A stretch of 25,103 nt of DNA from Candidatus Cloacimonadota bacterium (GTDB lineage Bacteria; Hydrothermota; E44-bin80): the NCBI GenBank assembly GCA_004375785.1, contig SOKM01000249.1, forward strand, positions 1-25,103. Direction: 5' to 3'. Of the stretch, positions 1 through 7,152 are shown in pieces. Below the pieces are notes generated by a model. It made no database searches, had not been told where the DNA came from, and saw nothing but the letters and a program-made list of their open reading frames with translations. Every line of letters begins with the position of its first letter. Within the stretch, counting starts at the first letter, position 1. The translations under genes were made by a program, and so were the position numbers.

Positions 1-43
1 TTATCCCAATTTTCCTACCTTTGAAAAAAAATACCCCAAAAGA

Positions 44-77
44 CTTGACACTAACGCTGTCAAGGATTTTCTTGACA
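44..77. promoter_or_regulatory. Three CTTGACA half-sites, possible operator
   Basis: CTTGACA occurs at 44-50, its reverse complement TGTCAAG at 58-64, and CTTGACA again at 71-77. The spacers are 7 and 6 bases. The third copy contains the -35 hexamer of the promoter that follows. Alternating half-sites on a promoter are typical of a repressor site, and toxin-antitoxin operons are usually autoregulated. That the site controls the downstream MazF unit is inference. Confidence 0.5.
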
Positions 78-100
78 ATAAGAGATGTATGTGGTAAAAT
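72..100 (+). promoter_or_regulatory. SigA-type promoter for the MazF unit
   Basis: TTGACA at 72-77 and TAAAAT at 95-100 are separated by exactly 17 bases. Transcription would start near 107, which places the ATG at 135 inside the transcript and leaves the upstream TTG at 21 outside it. Confidence 0.7.
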
Positions 101-134
101 AAAATGTCGTATAAATAAAAAAAAGAGATTGAAT

Positions 135-893
135 ATGGATAACTCTATTGCTTTACAATTACCTAATATTATAAGTCGTCCTTTATTTTCTTTTTCTGCT
201 ATTAAATTACTAAAAAATAAATTATCTTCCCCAAAATATAGTTATATTGAAAGAAAATGGAAAAGTATGCGAAAAAGCGTTTTAATCCCTCTTTCAAATG
301 CTATGAATATTGAGGATTTTGAAAAAATATCAAGAGAAATTAATATCAAATACTTTAAATGTAGAATAGCAATTTCAGAGTATTTATTTAAGCACATTGA
401 ACAACAATTTTTCAATGAATTACTTAAATCATATTCATATGCTGAAGAAGAAATTGAAATAAAAGGGGATAATTATTTTAAAAACTCGGAACAATTAATT
501 CTTAAATCAATATTCCACACAGTTAAATTTATAACTAAAAGAATTTCTGAACTATCATTAGAATATATTCAAAAAAATATTATTGAATTTGAGAAATCAG
601 AACTGGAACTTTTTATTTATAGTGCTAATTATCTTGACCTTTATCTTACTTTTATTTTTTCTATATTAGAAGGTGAAATAAAAATTAAAGAAAACAGTTT
701 GATTAATGCTTGTTTAACAAAGGCAGACAGATTGGCAAGTGAATACTATTTTTATGCAAAAAAGATTGGACTGTGTTCTCCACAAACAATTAAAGAAATA
801 TCTTTTCCAAAAACATTGAGTAAAGAAGATATAGAATTATCAGAAGAACTAACAAAAGAATTAATTGAAATACTTAAGAGAGACGAAGAATGA
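135..893 (+). CDS. Hypothetical helical protein paired with a MazF-like toxin
   Basis: This 252-aa protein belongs to no family I recognise. The open frame extends up to a TTG at 21, but the promoter at 72-100 lies inside that extension, so the ATG at 135 is the likely start; its ribosome site is weak. The protein is lysine- and glutamate-rich and appears mostly helical, with no signal peptide. Its C-terminus is an amphipathic acidic stretch with repeated ELxxEL-type spacing. Its stop overlaps the next gene's start as ATGA (890-893), so the two are translationally coupled. Position upstream of a MazF-like toxin suggests an antitoxin or regulator, but it is about three times the size of typical MazE-like antitoxins and no DNA-binding motif is visible. 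Function is inferred from context only. Confidence 0.65.
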   Translation: MDNSIALQLPNIISRPLFSFSAIKLLKNKLSSPKYSYIERKWKSMRKSVLIPLSNAMNIEDFEKISREINIKYFKCRIAISEYLFKHIEQQFFNELLKSYSYAEEEIEIKGDNYFKNSEQLILKSIFHTVKFITKRISELSLEYIQKNIIEFEKSELELFIYSANYLDLYLTFIFSILEGEIKIKENSLINACLTKADRLASEYYFYAKKIGLCSPQTIKEISFPKTLSKEDIELSEELTKELIEILKRDEE

Positions 894-1240
894 CTAAACC
901 AATACCTAAAAGAGGTGAAATTTGGTTTGCATTATTAGACAAAAAAAGACCTGTTATTGTTATTCAAAATGATATTATAACTGAATTTATACAAAAACAA
1001 AGACTTCCCCTTGATATTATGGCTGTACCATTAACTGGAAAAGTAAACAGATGGAAGAATTGCACAACTTCAATATTTATTAAAAAAGACAATATAAACA
1101 ATCTTGATTTTGATGATATTGCAAAATGTCATCAAGTTTCAACAATACAATATAAAAATTATAAATATAAAATAGGTTGTATTTCTGAATATCAACTTGC
1201 TGAAATTGAAAAAAAAGTTCTTTGGGCATTAAATTTATAA
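890..1240 (+). CDS. MazF/PemK-family toxin (endoribonuclease)
   Basis: The 116-aa length is normal for MazF/PemK toxins, which cleave mRNA in a sequence-specific manner and are neutralised by a cognate antitoxin. Visible family motifs are RGEIWFA (residues 8-14), RPVIVIQND (20-28) and PLTGK (47-51). The Arg and Thr in the latter two match the positions of the catalytic pair in characterised MazF proteins. The start overlaps the upstream gene by 4 bases (ATGA), with a purine-rich AGAGAGACGAAG just before it. The frame looks intact, with all core motifs present. The transposase gene begins only 14 bases after its stop. Cleavage sequence and activity cannot be told from the sequence. Confidence 0.85.
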   Translation: MTKPIPKRGEIWFALLDKKRPVIVIQNDIITEFIQKQRLPLDIMAVPLTGKVNRWKNCTTSIFIKKDNINNLDFDDIAKCHQVSTIQYKNYKYKIGCISEYQLAEIEKKVLWALNL

Positions 1241-1254
1241 ATATTTTTAAGATT

Positions 1255-2253
1255 ATGACATTAAGTAAATTTAAAACCGTTTTAGAACCAAACCATAGAC
1301 CTTTAGTCTTTCCAAAGACTATTGTTGACTTCGTTGACCTATTCAATACAGATGAAAAGTGTCTCAATTACATTTCTAATATCAAGTGGGGAAACGGTGG
1401 ATGGAAATGTCCTTACTGTCATCATAAAAAATTCTGGATAAAACAAAGAAATAACATTATCCATTGTGTCAACTGTGGATACGAAGAAAGTTTTATTGCT
1501 AATACCACAATGAGATATACAAAGACATCAATCCGCTACTGGTTTATGGCAATGTATCTTGTGGCTACATATAAAGCGGGTTTAAGTGCTATGGAACTTT
1601 ACAGACAATTAAATTTTGGCTGTTATGAAACTGCCTGGACTTGGCTACATAAAATCAGAATGGCTATGGCTAATCCTGAAAGGACTAAACTATCAGGAGA
1701 TATAGAGGTTGATGAAACTTACATACAAACAGGAACAGGAGAGAAAGGCAGAAAGTTAGGCGGGGAAGCAACACTTGTAGTATGTGCCGTTGAGATGAAG
1801 TATAATAAGAAAGGTTATCCTGCAAGCGGTAGGATACGGTTAAGGCAAATTCCAGACGCAAGTGCAGACTCCTTACACCCATTTATCACTGATAATATTG
1901 TGAGGGGAAGCACTATCAAGACAGACGGTTGGAGAGGTTATTCTGGACTTGAAGACTACGGTTATAACCATTTTGTAGATGTAATTGGCAAACCATCAGA
2001 GGCAAGCAAGAAATTTCCCAGAGTGCATAGGATATTCTCAAATATGAAAGCGTGGTTGATAGGCACTCATAGGTTTGTTTCAATCAAGCATATGCAGAAT
2101 TATCTGAATGAATACACTTTTAGGTTTAACAGAAGGGGAAATGTCAAAAGGGTTTTCAATGACTTATTAAAAATAGCAGTAAATATGCCAGCAAGGACTT
2201 TGAAAGAATTTACTGAACCTGAAAGGGTTTATTATATTAATCCTGAAGGATAA
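1255..2253 (+). CDS. IS1595-family transposase (ISXO2-like DDE/N domain)
   Basis: This 332-aa transposase (from ATG 1255) has the IS1595 layout. An N-terminal zinc ribbon carries CPYC and CVNC (residues 52-55 and 71-74). A helical region with YKAGLSAMELYRQL and TAWTWLHKIR follows. The ISXO2-like catalytic domain has D153 in EVDETYI, D224 in KTDGWRGY and N263 in HRIFSNMKAWL, then GTHRFVS and the family signature YLNEYTFRFNRR. The frame is complete with catalytic residues intact. An ATG at 1222 overlaps mazF; 1255 was chosen because the family-like sequence begins soon after it. No terminal inverted repeats are visible at the gene edges: mazF ends 14 bases upstream and the next gene starts 4 bases downstream. 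It may therefore belong to a larger element with cargo genes, or be a remnant. Confidence 0.9.
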   Translation: MTLSKFKTVLEPNHRPLVFPKTIVDFVDLFNTDEKCLNYISNIKWGNGGWKCPYCHHKKFWIKQRNNIIHCVNCGYEESFIANTTMRYTKTSIRYWFMAMYLVATYKAGLSAMELYRQLNFGCYETAWTWLHKIRMAMANPERTKLSGDIEVDETYIQTGTGEKGRKLGGEATLVVCAVEMKYNKKGYPASGRIRLRQIPDASADSLHPFITDNIVRGSTIKTDGWRGYSGLEDYGYNHFVDVIGKPSEASKKFPRVHRIFSNMKAWLIGTHRFVSIKHMQNYLNEYTFRFNRRGNVKRVFNDLLKIAVNMPARTLKEFTEPERVYYINPEG

Positions 2254-2257
2254 AAAT

Positions 2258-2986
2258 ATGTTGAATATAAATAAAATAAAAGACTATTTGAGTGAAAGAT
2301 GGTTTAGAACTATAGTAGAAATTGCTGTTTTCTTTATTCTTTTAGGAACTTTCATAAAGACTTGCTCAAATATAGAGCATCAAAAGGATTTTTATCACCT
2401 TTCTTTACGACCTTGGGTTTCTATAGACTCTCTTTCATCAAAAGACATCCCTATTGTAATTCAGCAAAAAGTGGACACATTTGCAGTTTCTTGCACTCTT
2501 GATTGTCGCAAAATATTATATCAATTGAAAAATACAGGAAAAACTCCTGCATATCACATTCAGATTATATCATATTACGATTCATTAAAAATTTTTCCTA
2601 ACGATACAATGATAAAATTCAAAGAAACAAATAAAATAGTAGAAGCCTATCTTTTTCGGGAAACAGATAAAGAAGTTTCTTCAGTTCTAATACCAATGAG
2701 TAGATTAAAAAAAACAAGAAGACATAAATCAGATGATTCATTAAGCAATGTGGAAAAAGTAGATTTATATCTTCATTTTTATATTGAATACCAAGACATC
2801 AAAAATGTACAATATCCATTCCAATGTACATTTAAGATAGAACTAAACAAAGATGAAACAGGAATAACTTTTTCCTTTATTTATTCTGAAGAGAAAGAAT
2901 TAGATTATTCAGGATTTCACAAGAGAGAATATGAAAAGTATATGGAAAGAATTTATAATGAAAGAAAACAGAAATATGGATTGTAA
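2258..2986 (+). CDS. Hypothetical membrane-anchored protein
   Basis: This 242-aa protein has one predicted membrane segment near residues 17-36 (VEIAVFFILLGTFI) and a mostly hydrophilic remainder. The motifs RPWVSID (51-57) and LKNTGKTPAYHI resemble a widespread but uncharacterised architecture: a membrane anchor plus a beta-rich domain containing RPwv and NtGktPAy, common in accessory regions. A lysine-rich C-terminal tail ends the protein. It starts 4 bases after the transposase stop with no clear ribosome site of its own, suggesting translational coupling. Membrane topology is inferred and the function is unknown. Confidence 0.75.
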   Translation: MLNINKIKDYLSERWFRTIVEIAVFFILLGTFIKTCSNIEHQKDFYHLSLRPWVSIDSLSSKDIPIVIQQKVDTFAVSCTLDCRKILYQLKNTGKTPAYHIQIISYYDSLKIFPNDTMIKFKETNKIVEAYLFRETDKEVSSVLIPMSRLKKTRRHKSDDSLSNVEKVDLYLHFYIEYQDIKNVQYPFQCTFKIELNKDETGITFSFIYSEEKELDYSGFHKREYEKYMERIYNERKQKYGL

Positions 2987-3016
2987 TATTTTAAAGCAAA
3001 TAAATAAATACTATAA

Positions 3017-3034
3017 TGAGTTAATTTAATTGCA
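3017..3034 (+). repeat. Degenerate intergenic repeat, copy A
   Basis: TGAGTTA, five bases, then ATTGCA. It resembles copies B (3623) and C (3933). Copies A and B also share an AT-rich AATAAATAATAC-like run just upstream. This is the weakest of the three copies. Confidence 0.35.
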
Positions 3035-3036
3035 CT

Positions 3037-3597
3037 ATGAACTTTTTTCTTTATCTGGTAATGTTGTTGTTGTTTTATCTCTTCTTTTGGTATTTATTGT
3101 CTTTGTTGCTTGGATTGCCTGCAATGATAGTAACGCCAGCATTAATGTGGGGTCTTGAAGGTGAACGAACGAGAATTAAGAGGTTTTTGATACCGATACT
3201 GTTTGTTTCCTCATACATCTTTGGAGTAATGCTTTTTACTTTATTTTACGGGCTTGGAGTTGCTATAACCACAATACTATATGCAAACAAAGCAAGTCAT
3301 CCTTTGGTATATTTTATCTTTGGTGGATTTGTTTCATTAACAAGTATGTTTCCACCTTCTTCGGGTGATAACCCAGACTTCATAAGTTCAATACATTCTT
3401 TAGCGTTCTATATAATCTTTGTAATTGTTTTGAGGGGGCAAGAAGCAATGGCTCATTCCATTCTTGCCTCTATTGCTACGGTAGGATGGTATGTGTGGTT
3501 GATATTTGTTTGTGTGATGATAGGAATACTAATTTCAATGTGGACACAAGGAAGGGGGAAAAAAATAACACCTAAATCGGAAGACGGTGAATTGTGA
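3037..3597 (+). CDS. Hypothetical multi-pass membrane protein
   Basis: The 186-aa product is strongly hydrophobic, with about five or six predicted membrane segments: roughly residues 2-25, 27-38, 49-82, 88-105, 119-134 and 147-168. A short charged loop GLEGERTRIKR follows the second segment, and the tail GRGKKITPKSEDGEL is hydrophilic. No family motif was recognised. No good ribosome site is visible before the ATG at 3037. It sits 50 bases after the preceding membrane protein and is followed by a repeat shared with the next intergenic gap. Function is unknown. Confidence 0.65.
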   Translation: MNFFLYLVMLLLFYLFFWYLLSLLLGLPAMIVTPALMWGLEGERTRIKRFLIPILFVSSYIFGVMLFTLFYGLGVAITTILYANKASHPLVYFIFGGFVSLTSMFPPSSGDNPDFISSIHSLAFYIIFVIVLRGQEAMAHSILASIATVGWYVWLIFVCVMIGILISMWTQGRGKKITPKSEDGEL

Positions 3598-3622
3598 AAC
3601 AAGACAATAAATAATACAAAAA

Positions 3623-3644
3623 GTGAGTTAAGGGCATAAGCATT
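3623..3644 (+). repeat. Intergenic repeat, copy B
   Basis: GTGAGTTA, five bases, ATAAGCATT. Copy C at 3933-3954 has the same two blocks with the same spacing. The copies bracket the 70-aa gene, like the boundaries of a small cassette. Confidence 0.5.
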
Positions 3645-3716
3645 TTATATTTATTTGCCGAATGGAAAAGAGATAAAAAAAGACTTTGCTAAAATGAATT
3701 AAAGGAGGTGTAAAAA

Positions 3717-3929
3717 TTGAAATGCAAAATACTTATAAGTCCTACAGAAGAGTTACTTAATCAAACATTAAATGGTCTGGATGTAATTCAAATTAACCAT
3801 TGTTTTTGCGATGGTATTAAAAAGATAGTTGAAGAACAAATTAAAATGAACAAAAAAGAAACAACTGAATCTTGGGTTGTTCCGCCTATTGTCAGATTTT
3901 ATATATTCTATAAGGAAAAAGAAACATAG
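3717..3929 (+). CDS. Small hypothetical protein (70 aa)
   Basis: The start is a TTG at 3717, chosen because a perfect Shine-Dalgarno AAAGGAGGTG (3701-3710) lies at ideal spacing. The protein has no signal peptide or membrane segment. It contains three Cys (residue 3 and the pair in NHCFCDG), a central IKKIVEEQIKMNKKE helix, and ends in RFYIFYKEKET. No family was recognised. It is bracketed by the repeats at 3623 and 3933. The strong ribosome site is the best evidence that it is real. Confidence 0.6.
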   Translation: MKCKILISPTEELLNQTLNGLDVIQINHCFCDGIKKIVEEQIKMNKKETTESWVVPPIVRFYIFYKEKET

Positions 3930-3932
3930 AAG

Positions 3933-3954
3933 GTGAGTTATACAGATAAGCATT
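3933..3954 (+). repeat. Intergenic repeat, copy C
   Basis: GTGAGTTA, five bases, ATAAGCATT, matching copy B at both conserved blocks. It lies three bases after the stop of the 70-aa gene. Confidence 0.5.
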
Positions 3955-4006
3955 ATTATAAAAATAACGAAAATAAGACGAGTATAAAGCAGATTATTCT
4001 ACTGAA

Positions 4007-4255
4007 ATGAAGCCAATAAATACATCAAGGCGGGAAGTGAGATATTATTTATTAATTATTTGGCTCCTCGCCTTCACACCAGTTAGTGCCATAAATTTCA
4101 AAGAAATTGCGCATACATTCCAGAGGGATACCCAGGATGTAGTGCTGGATTTATCCGTTCATTTGACACCAATCACTAAGCATAATAAATTATATAACTT
4201 ATGGAGGAAATATGATGAGATTATTATTCATATTGATACTTTTAGAAGTTACTAG
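4007..4255 (+). CDS. Doubtful small ORF with signal-peptide-like N-terminus
   Basis: This 82-aa frame begins with a plausible signal peptide (positive n-region with RREVR, hydrophobic YYLLIIWLLAF, then TPVSA). After that nothing is recognisable. It has no ribosome site before its ATG, and its 3' part contains the promoter (4163-4191) and ribosome site of the next gene, which it overlaps by 44 bases. It may be a chance frame, or the remnant of an exported protein truncated at the edge of the accessory block. I favour non-coding or remnant. Confidence 0.25.
   Translation: MKPINTSRREVRYYLLIIWLLAFTPVSAINFKEIAHTFQRDTQDVVLDLSVHLTPITKHNKLYNLWRKYDEIIIHIDTFRSY
4163..4191 (+). promoter_or_regulatory. 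Promoter for the sorting-domain protein
   Basis: TTGACA at 4163-4168, 17 bases, then TAAATT at 4186-4191. Transcription would begin about 10-15 bases before the ATG at 4212, just upstream of GGAGG at 4203-4207. The -10 is only a 4/6 match. Confidence 0.5.
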
Positions 4256-5426
4256 CTTGCAGGAGGATTACGCAACACATGACTGTGGAAATTGTATGTT
4301 AACTGTGACCCGCTATGGTGCTGTCGGATATATGAATCCGGCACAGATCCAGGGAGTTGGTTTTCACTATCCAATAATGGGTCTCAATCATCTTTTTTAT
4401 GGCGGTTTTGCTGCTGGCACCGACGCCAACTATGTGGTTGACCGCTTTGATGATTCTGATTGGACTACTACAAACTCACCCAATGGCATGGTCGTAATGT
4501 ATGAGCCGGGACCATTCAGTGATGAATATGCAACTGCAATGTATAGTGATTCTGGTCATCCTACACCAAAGGGTCTCATCACCTGTCAATATTCAATTGC
4601 CTGGAGTGATTCAACCGCTTATGATTTTGTAATAATGAAATTTGTTATGAAGAATAATGGAGTATCAAGTATTAATGAACTCTATGCCGCTATTTTTATG
4701 GATTGGGACATCGGTGATCCATATAACAATCAGGGTTCCTCCGAGGAAGCACGTAATTTGACCTGGATGTATGCGTATGGGTATCGTTATGTAGGTGTTG
4801 CAATCCTTGACCCAAAGCGCGATACTCCAGCTGCAAATCTATCATTAATAAACACTTTTGAACACAATGTTGGCATAGATAGTATTAAGATTAAATTTTT
4901 GAATGGAACGATTCAAATACCATCATCACCTTATTCCGATGACTGGTTAACCTGCAATTCCGCTGGGCCATCTACCTTAAATCCTGGTGATAGTGCAGTT
5001 GCAGCATTTGCAATTATTGGTGGTGATAACCTGAATGATTTAAAAGCAAATGCTGATACCGCATATAATCGTTATTGGCAGGTTTATGGTATTGAAGAAG
5101 AAAACTCATTTTCCATAAGCAAATCCCCAAGCCTCTTGATTTATCCAAACCCATTCAGCGAAAAGGCAGTGTTTAGTGTTCAGTGTCCAGTACCCAGTGA
5201 AAAGACGGCGATTGAATTATGCATATATGACCTAAGTGGCAGACTGGTTAAGTCTTTCCAACTTACCACTAACCTCTCGGCACTATCCACTGCTGTTTCC
5301 TGGAATGGAGAAGATAATTCTGGGCATCAGGTTCCCGGAGGTTTATATTTTGTGCGGTTAGCTGTAAGTCCCGTAGGGGAAACACCAGGCAAATCCATAA
5401 CAAGAAAAATTATAAAATTAAAATAA
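4212..5426 (+). CDS. Secreted protein with C-terminal FlgD/Por-like sorting domain
   Basis: This 404-aa exported protein has a short hydrophobic signal (MMRLLFILILLEV) followed by HDCGNCMLTVTRYGAVGY, which looks like the start of a surface beta-domain seen in exported proteins of FCB-type lineages. The last ~100 residues form a FlgD-Ig/Por-like sorting domain: LLIYPNPFSEKAVFSV, then IYDLSGRLVKSF, SWNGEDNSGHQVPGGLYFVRL, and a basic KIIKLK end. Such domains direct proteins through type IX-like systems in Bacteroidetes; whether this organism has that system is not visible here. GGAGG at 4203-4207 fits either ATG 4212 or ATG 4215, the latter with better spacing. The middle domain's function is unknown. 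Confidence 0.85.
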   Translation: MMRLLFILILLEVTSLQEDYATHDCGNCMLTVTRYGAVGYMNPAQIQGVGFHYPIMGLNHLFYGGFAAGTDANYVVDRFDDSDWTTTNSPNGMVVMYEPGPFSDEYATAMYSDSGHPTPKGLITCQYSIAWSDSTAYDFVIMKFVMKNNGVSSINELYAAIFMDWDIGDPYNNQGSSEEARNLTWMYAYGYRYVGVAILDPKRDTPAANLSLINTFEHNVGIDSIKIKFLNGTIQIPSSPYSDDWLTCNSAGPSTLNPGDSAVAAFAIIGGDNLNDLKANADTAYNRYWQVYGIEEENSFSISKSPSLLIYPNPFSEKAVFSVQCPVPSEKTAIELCIYDLSGRLVKSFQLTTNLSALSTAVSWNGEDNSGHQVPGGLYFVRLAVSPVGETPGKSITRKIIKLK

Positions 5427-5850
5427 ATGAAACAGTGTGAAATTTAATATAACCTAATAATTCATTATTATATATTCCTCACAAAGCCTTATCCAATTTG
5501 CATTCTAATAAAGTAAATAAATAATCAGTGTAATTGGGATGGAGTAGGTAAACCCTATTAGATAAAAAAAGGTTCTTTCTCATATTAAATGGGTAAGTAT
5601 ATAAGCAAAAGAGGTCAAAAAAGAATATATATTTGTTACCTTAAATCCTGTGCTGAATTGATTTCAGTATTATTTCAGGTCTCTGTCATACTTATCTGTC
5701 ACCCTGAATTTATTTCAGGGTCTCTGAAAAATCGAGATGCTGAAACGAGTTCAGCATGACAGTTGTCATAGTGGCAGGTCAGGATTCAATACATCAGATG
5801 GAGATTGGTTTACCCACTCAAAATGAGAAAGAGCCTAAAAAAAACCTTAT
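5427..5850. other. Intergenic region, 424 bases
   Basis: No gene was found here. The first ~130 bases are AT-rich without an obvious terminator for the upstream gene. The rest is occupied by the inverted-repeat element at 5560-5852 and its internal palindromes. Confidence 0.6.
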
Positions 5851-5852
5851 CT
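5560..5852. mobile_element. Putative non-coding element with ~26-bp terminal inverted repeats
   Basis: The left arm 5571-5596 and the reverse complement of 5810-5835 agree at 22 of 26 positions (core GG-Y-TCTTTCTCAT and TGGGTAA). The outer match AGATAA at 5560-5565 recurs inverted at 5847-5852, separated from the core by unequal A/T runs. There is no ORF inside; the interior holds REP-like palindromes. Size and structure suggest a MITE. No target duplication was identified. The right end abuts the stop codon of hldD. Confidence 0.5.
5698..5760. repeat. REP-like pair of inverted 27-nt palindromic units
   Basis: Unit one (5698-5724) and the reverse complement of unit two (5734-5760) share GTCA--CTGAA, TTTCAG and TCTC in the same positions. 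Each unit is itself a hairpin (CCCTGAA/TTTCAGGG and GCTGAA/TTCAGC). A degenerate third unit lies at 5650-5669. The arrangement resembles paired REP elements. Confidence 0.6.
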
Positions 5853-6822
5853 AGAGGTAGGGGTCTGGGGTGAGGAGGTAGTTCCTTACATAGTCGGAGA
5901 CTCCTTCTTCAAGGGAAGATATCTTTTTTTTATAGCCAAAATTTTTAAGTTTACTTATATCTGCCTGTGTAAAATTCTGGTATTGCGATTTTAGATAATC
6001 CGGCATTTCTATATAGTCAATATTTTCTTTTTTTTTCATTGAGTGGAAAACAGCCGAGGAAAGGTCATTAAAGCTTCGAGCAATACCTGTTCCAATATTT
6101 ATAATGCCATTTACATCTGGATTGTCATAGATAAAAAGTGTCATTCGGACTACATCCTTTACATATACGAAATCTCTCACCTGTTCACCATCCTTATAAT
6201 CAGGGCTGTTTGACTTAAACAACTTCACCTTTCCTGTATCTTTAATCTGTTCAAACGCTTTATGAACCATACTTCGCATCTCACCTTTATGGTATTCATT
6301 TGGCCCAAAAACATTGAAATATTTAAGCCCTGCAATACTTTTCAAGTACTCATTCCTTAATGCCCAGAGGTCAAAAAGATGCTTCGATTTACCATATAAA
6401 TTGAGAGGTCTTAATTGTTCTAATTTATCGTTTTCATCAGAAAACCCATTTTTGCCATCACCATAGGTTGCTCCACTTGATGCATATACAAATCGCTTAT
6501 TATTTTTAAGAGCCCACATTGCAAGTCTTTGAGTATATTCATAGTTATTTCGGATTAGATAATCATTATCTTTCTCAGTCGTATCACTACACGCACCCAT
6601 ATGGATAATACCATCAATTGTATAATTAAAAACCCCTTTCTTAATCTTCTCGATAAAAGCATCCTTTTCAAGATAATCAGAAAATTGGGGGCTCAAGAGA
6701 TTCTTATAGGTATCCGCCTTCTTGAGCAAGTCGACTGCAAGTATCTTATTAAAACCCTTTTCATTTAGTCCCCATATCAGAGCACTTCCAATAAATCCGC
6801 CACCACCTGTTACAACTATCAT
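5851..6822 (-). CDS. hldD: ADP-L-glycero-D-manno-heptose 6-epimerase
   Basis: This enzyme converts ADP-D-glycero- to ADP-L-glycero-manno-heptose for the lipopolysaccharide inner core, in the cytoplasm. The 323-aa protein is full length. It has the NAD(P)-binding GGGGFIG (6-12), HMGACSDTTE, the catalytic region FVYASSGATYGDG with Ser116, and YxxxK as Y143/K147 in LNLYGKSKH. Family-specific stretches follow: KYFNVFGPNEYHKG, DGEQVRDFVYVKDV, NIGTGIARSF and QYQNFTQADISKL. This set separates HldD from other sugar epimerases. The last residues (TPDPYL) are encoded by repeat-like sequence beside the element at 5560-5852, so the original C-terminus may have been altered. No clear promoter was found upstream. 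Confidence 0.95.
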   Translation of the reverse strand: MIVVTGGGGFIGSALIWGLNEKGFNKILAVDLLKKADTYKNLLSPQFSDYLEKDAFIEKIKKGVFNYTIDGIIHMGACSDTTEKDNDYLIRNNYEYTQRLAMWALKNNKRFVYASSGATYGDGKNGFSDENDKLEQLRPLNLYGKSKHLFDLWALRNEYLKSIAGLKYFNVFGPNEYHKGEMRSMVHKAFEQIKDTGKVKLFKSNSPDYKDGEQVRDFVYVKDVVRMTLFIYDNPDVNGIINIGTGIARSFNDLSSAVFHSMKKKENIDYIEMPDYLKSQYQNFTQADISKLKNFGYKKKISSLEEGVSDYVRNYLLTPDPYL

Positions 6823-7152
6823 AACTTACTCTATTCTTCCTTTTTATACAAGATTGTCATTGCGAGTATCCCTTCGACAGGCTCAGGATAAACCCTGCAC
6901 CGTATGGTTCAGGGTAAACTCCACGAAAGAAAGCAATCTCATTTTTCCAGCAAAGCCTTTATTCACAGCGAAGCGTTCTATTACAGTGCAACGTTGGTTT
7001 ACAGCCGAAGGCATTAGTTTACAACGAAGTGTTTTTTTACTTGTATTTTCACCGTTTCTCCAATTCTCCGATTCACCGTTTCGCAAACATTCTCCCTACC
7101 CTCTTCTCTCTTCACTCTTTCCTCTGATACTCTAATACTCTGATGCTCTGGT
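6823..7152. other. Gene-free, repeat-rich region
   Basis: No convincing gene. GTCATTGCGAG (6856-6866) and ACGAAAGAAAGCAATCTC (6923-6940) look like two halves of a common interspersed repeat, split by CCTTCGACAGGCTCAGG (6871-6887) and related sequence. A short tandem array follows (6961-7036), then a C/T-rich stretch ending in four near-copies of CTCTGATA (7122-7150). The open frames here have no family resemblance. Confidence 0.6.
6961..7036. repeat. Degenerate tandem array, four units of 18-20 bp
   Basis: The units share TTACAG followed by a tiny stem around GAA or GCA: GC-GAA-GC, GT-GCA-AC, GCC-GAA-GGC and AC-GAA-GT. The stems differ in sequence but keep base pairing, so structure seems conserved rather than sequence. 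Confidence 0.45.

Noticed and set aside
21..134. N-terminal extension of the MazF partner from the TTG at 21
   Set aside because: It contains the promoter and operator-like half-sites, and the translated extension has no ribosome site.
3588..3960. Integron attC sites at the GTGAGTTA repeats
   Set aside because: The right-hand sequences do not fit GTTRRRY and no matching RYYYAAC left ends were found within about 100 bases; no integrase is present.
6961..7036. CRISPR array
   Set aside because: Units are only 18-20 bases, diverged, with no separate spacers and no cas genes nearby.
6722..7135. A 137-aa plus-strand frame antisense to hldD and into the repeats
   Set aside because: It is antisense to hldD and then reads through repeats; low-complexity Ser/Pro/Leu content, no ribosome site.
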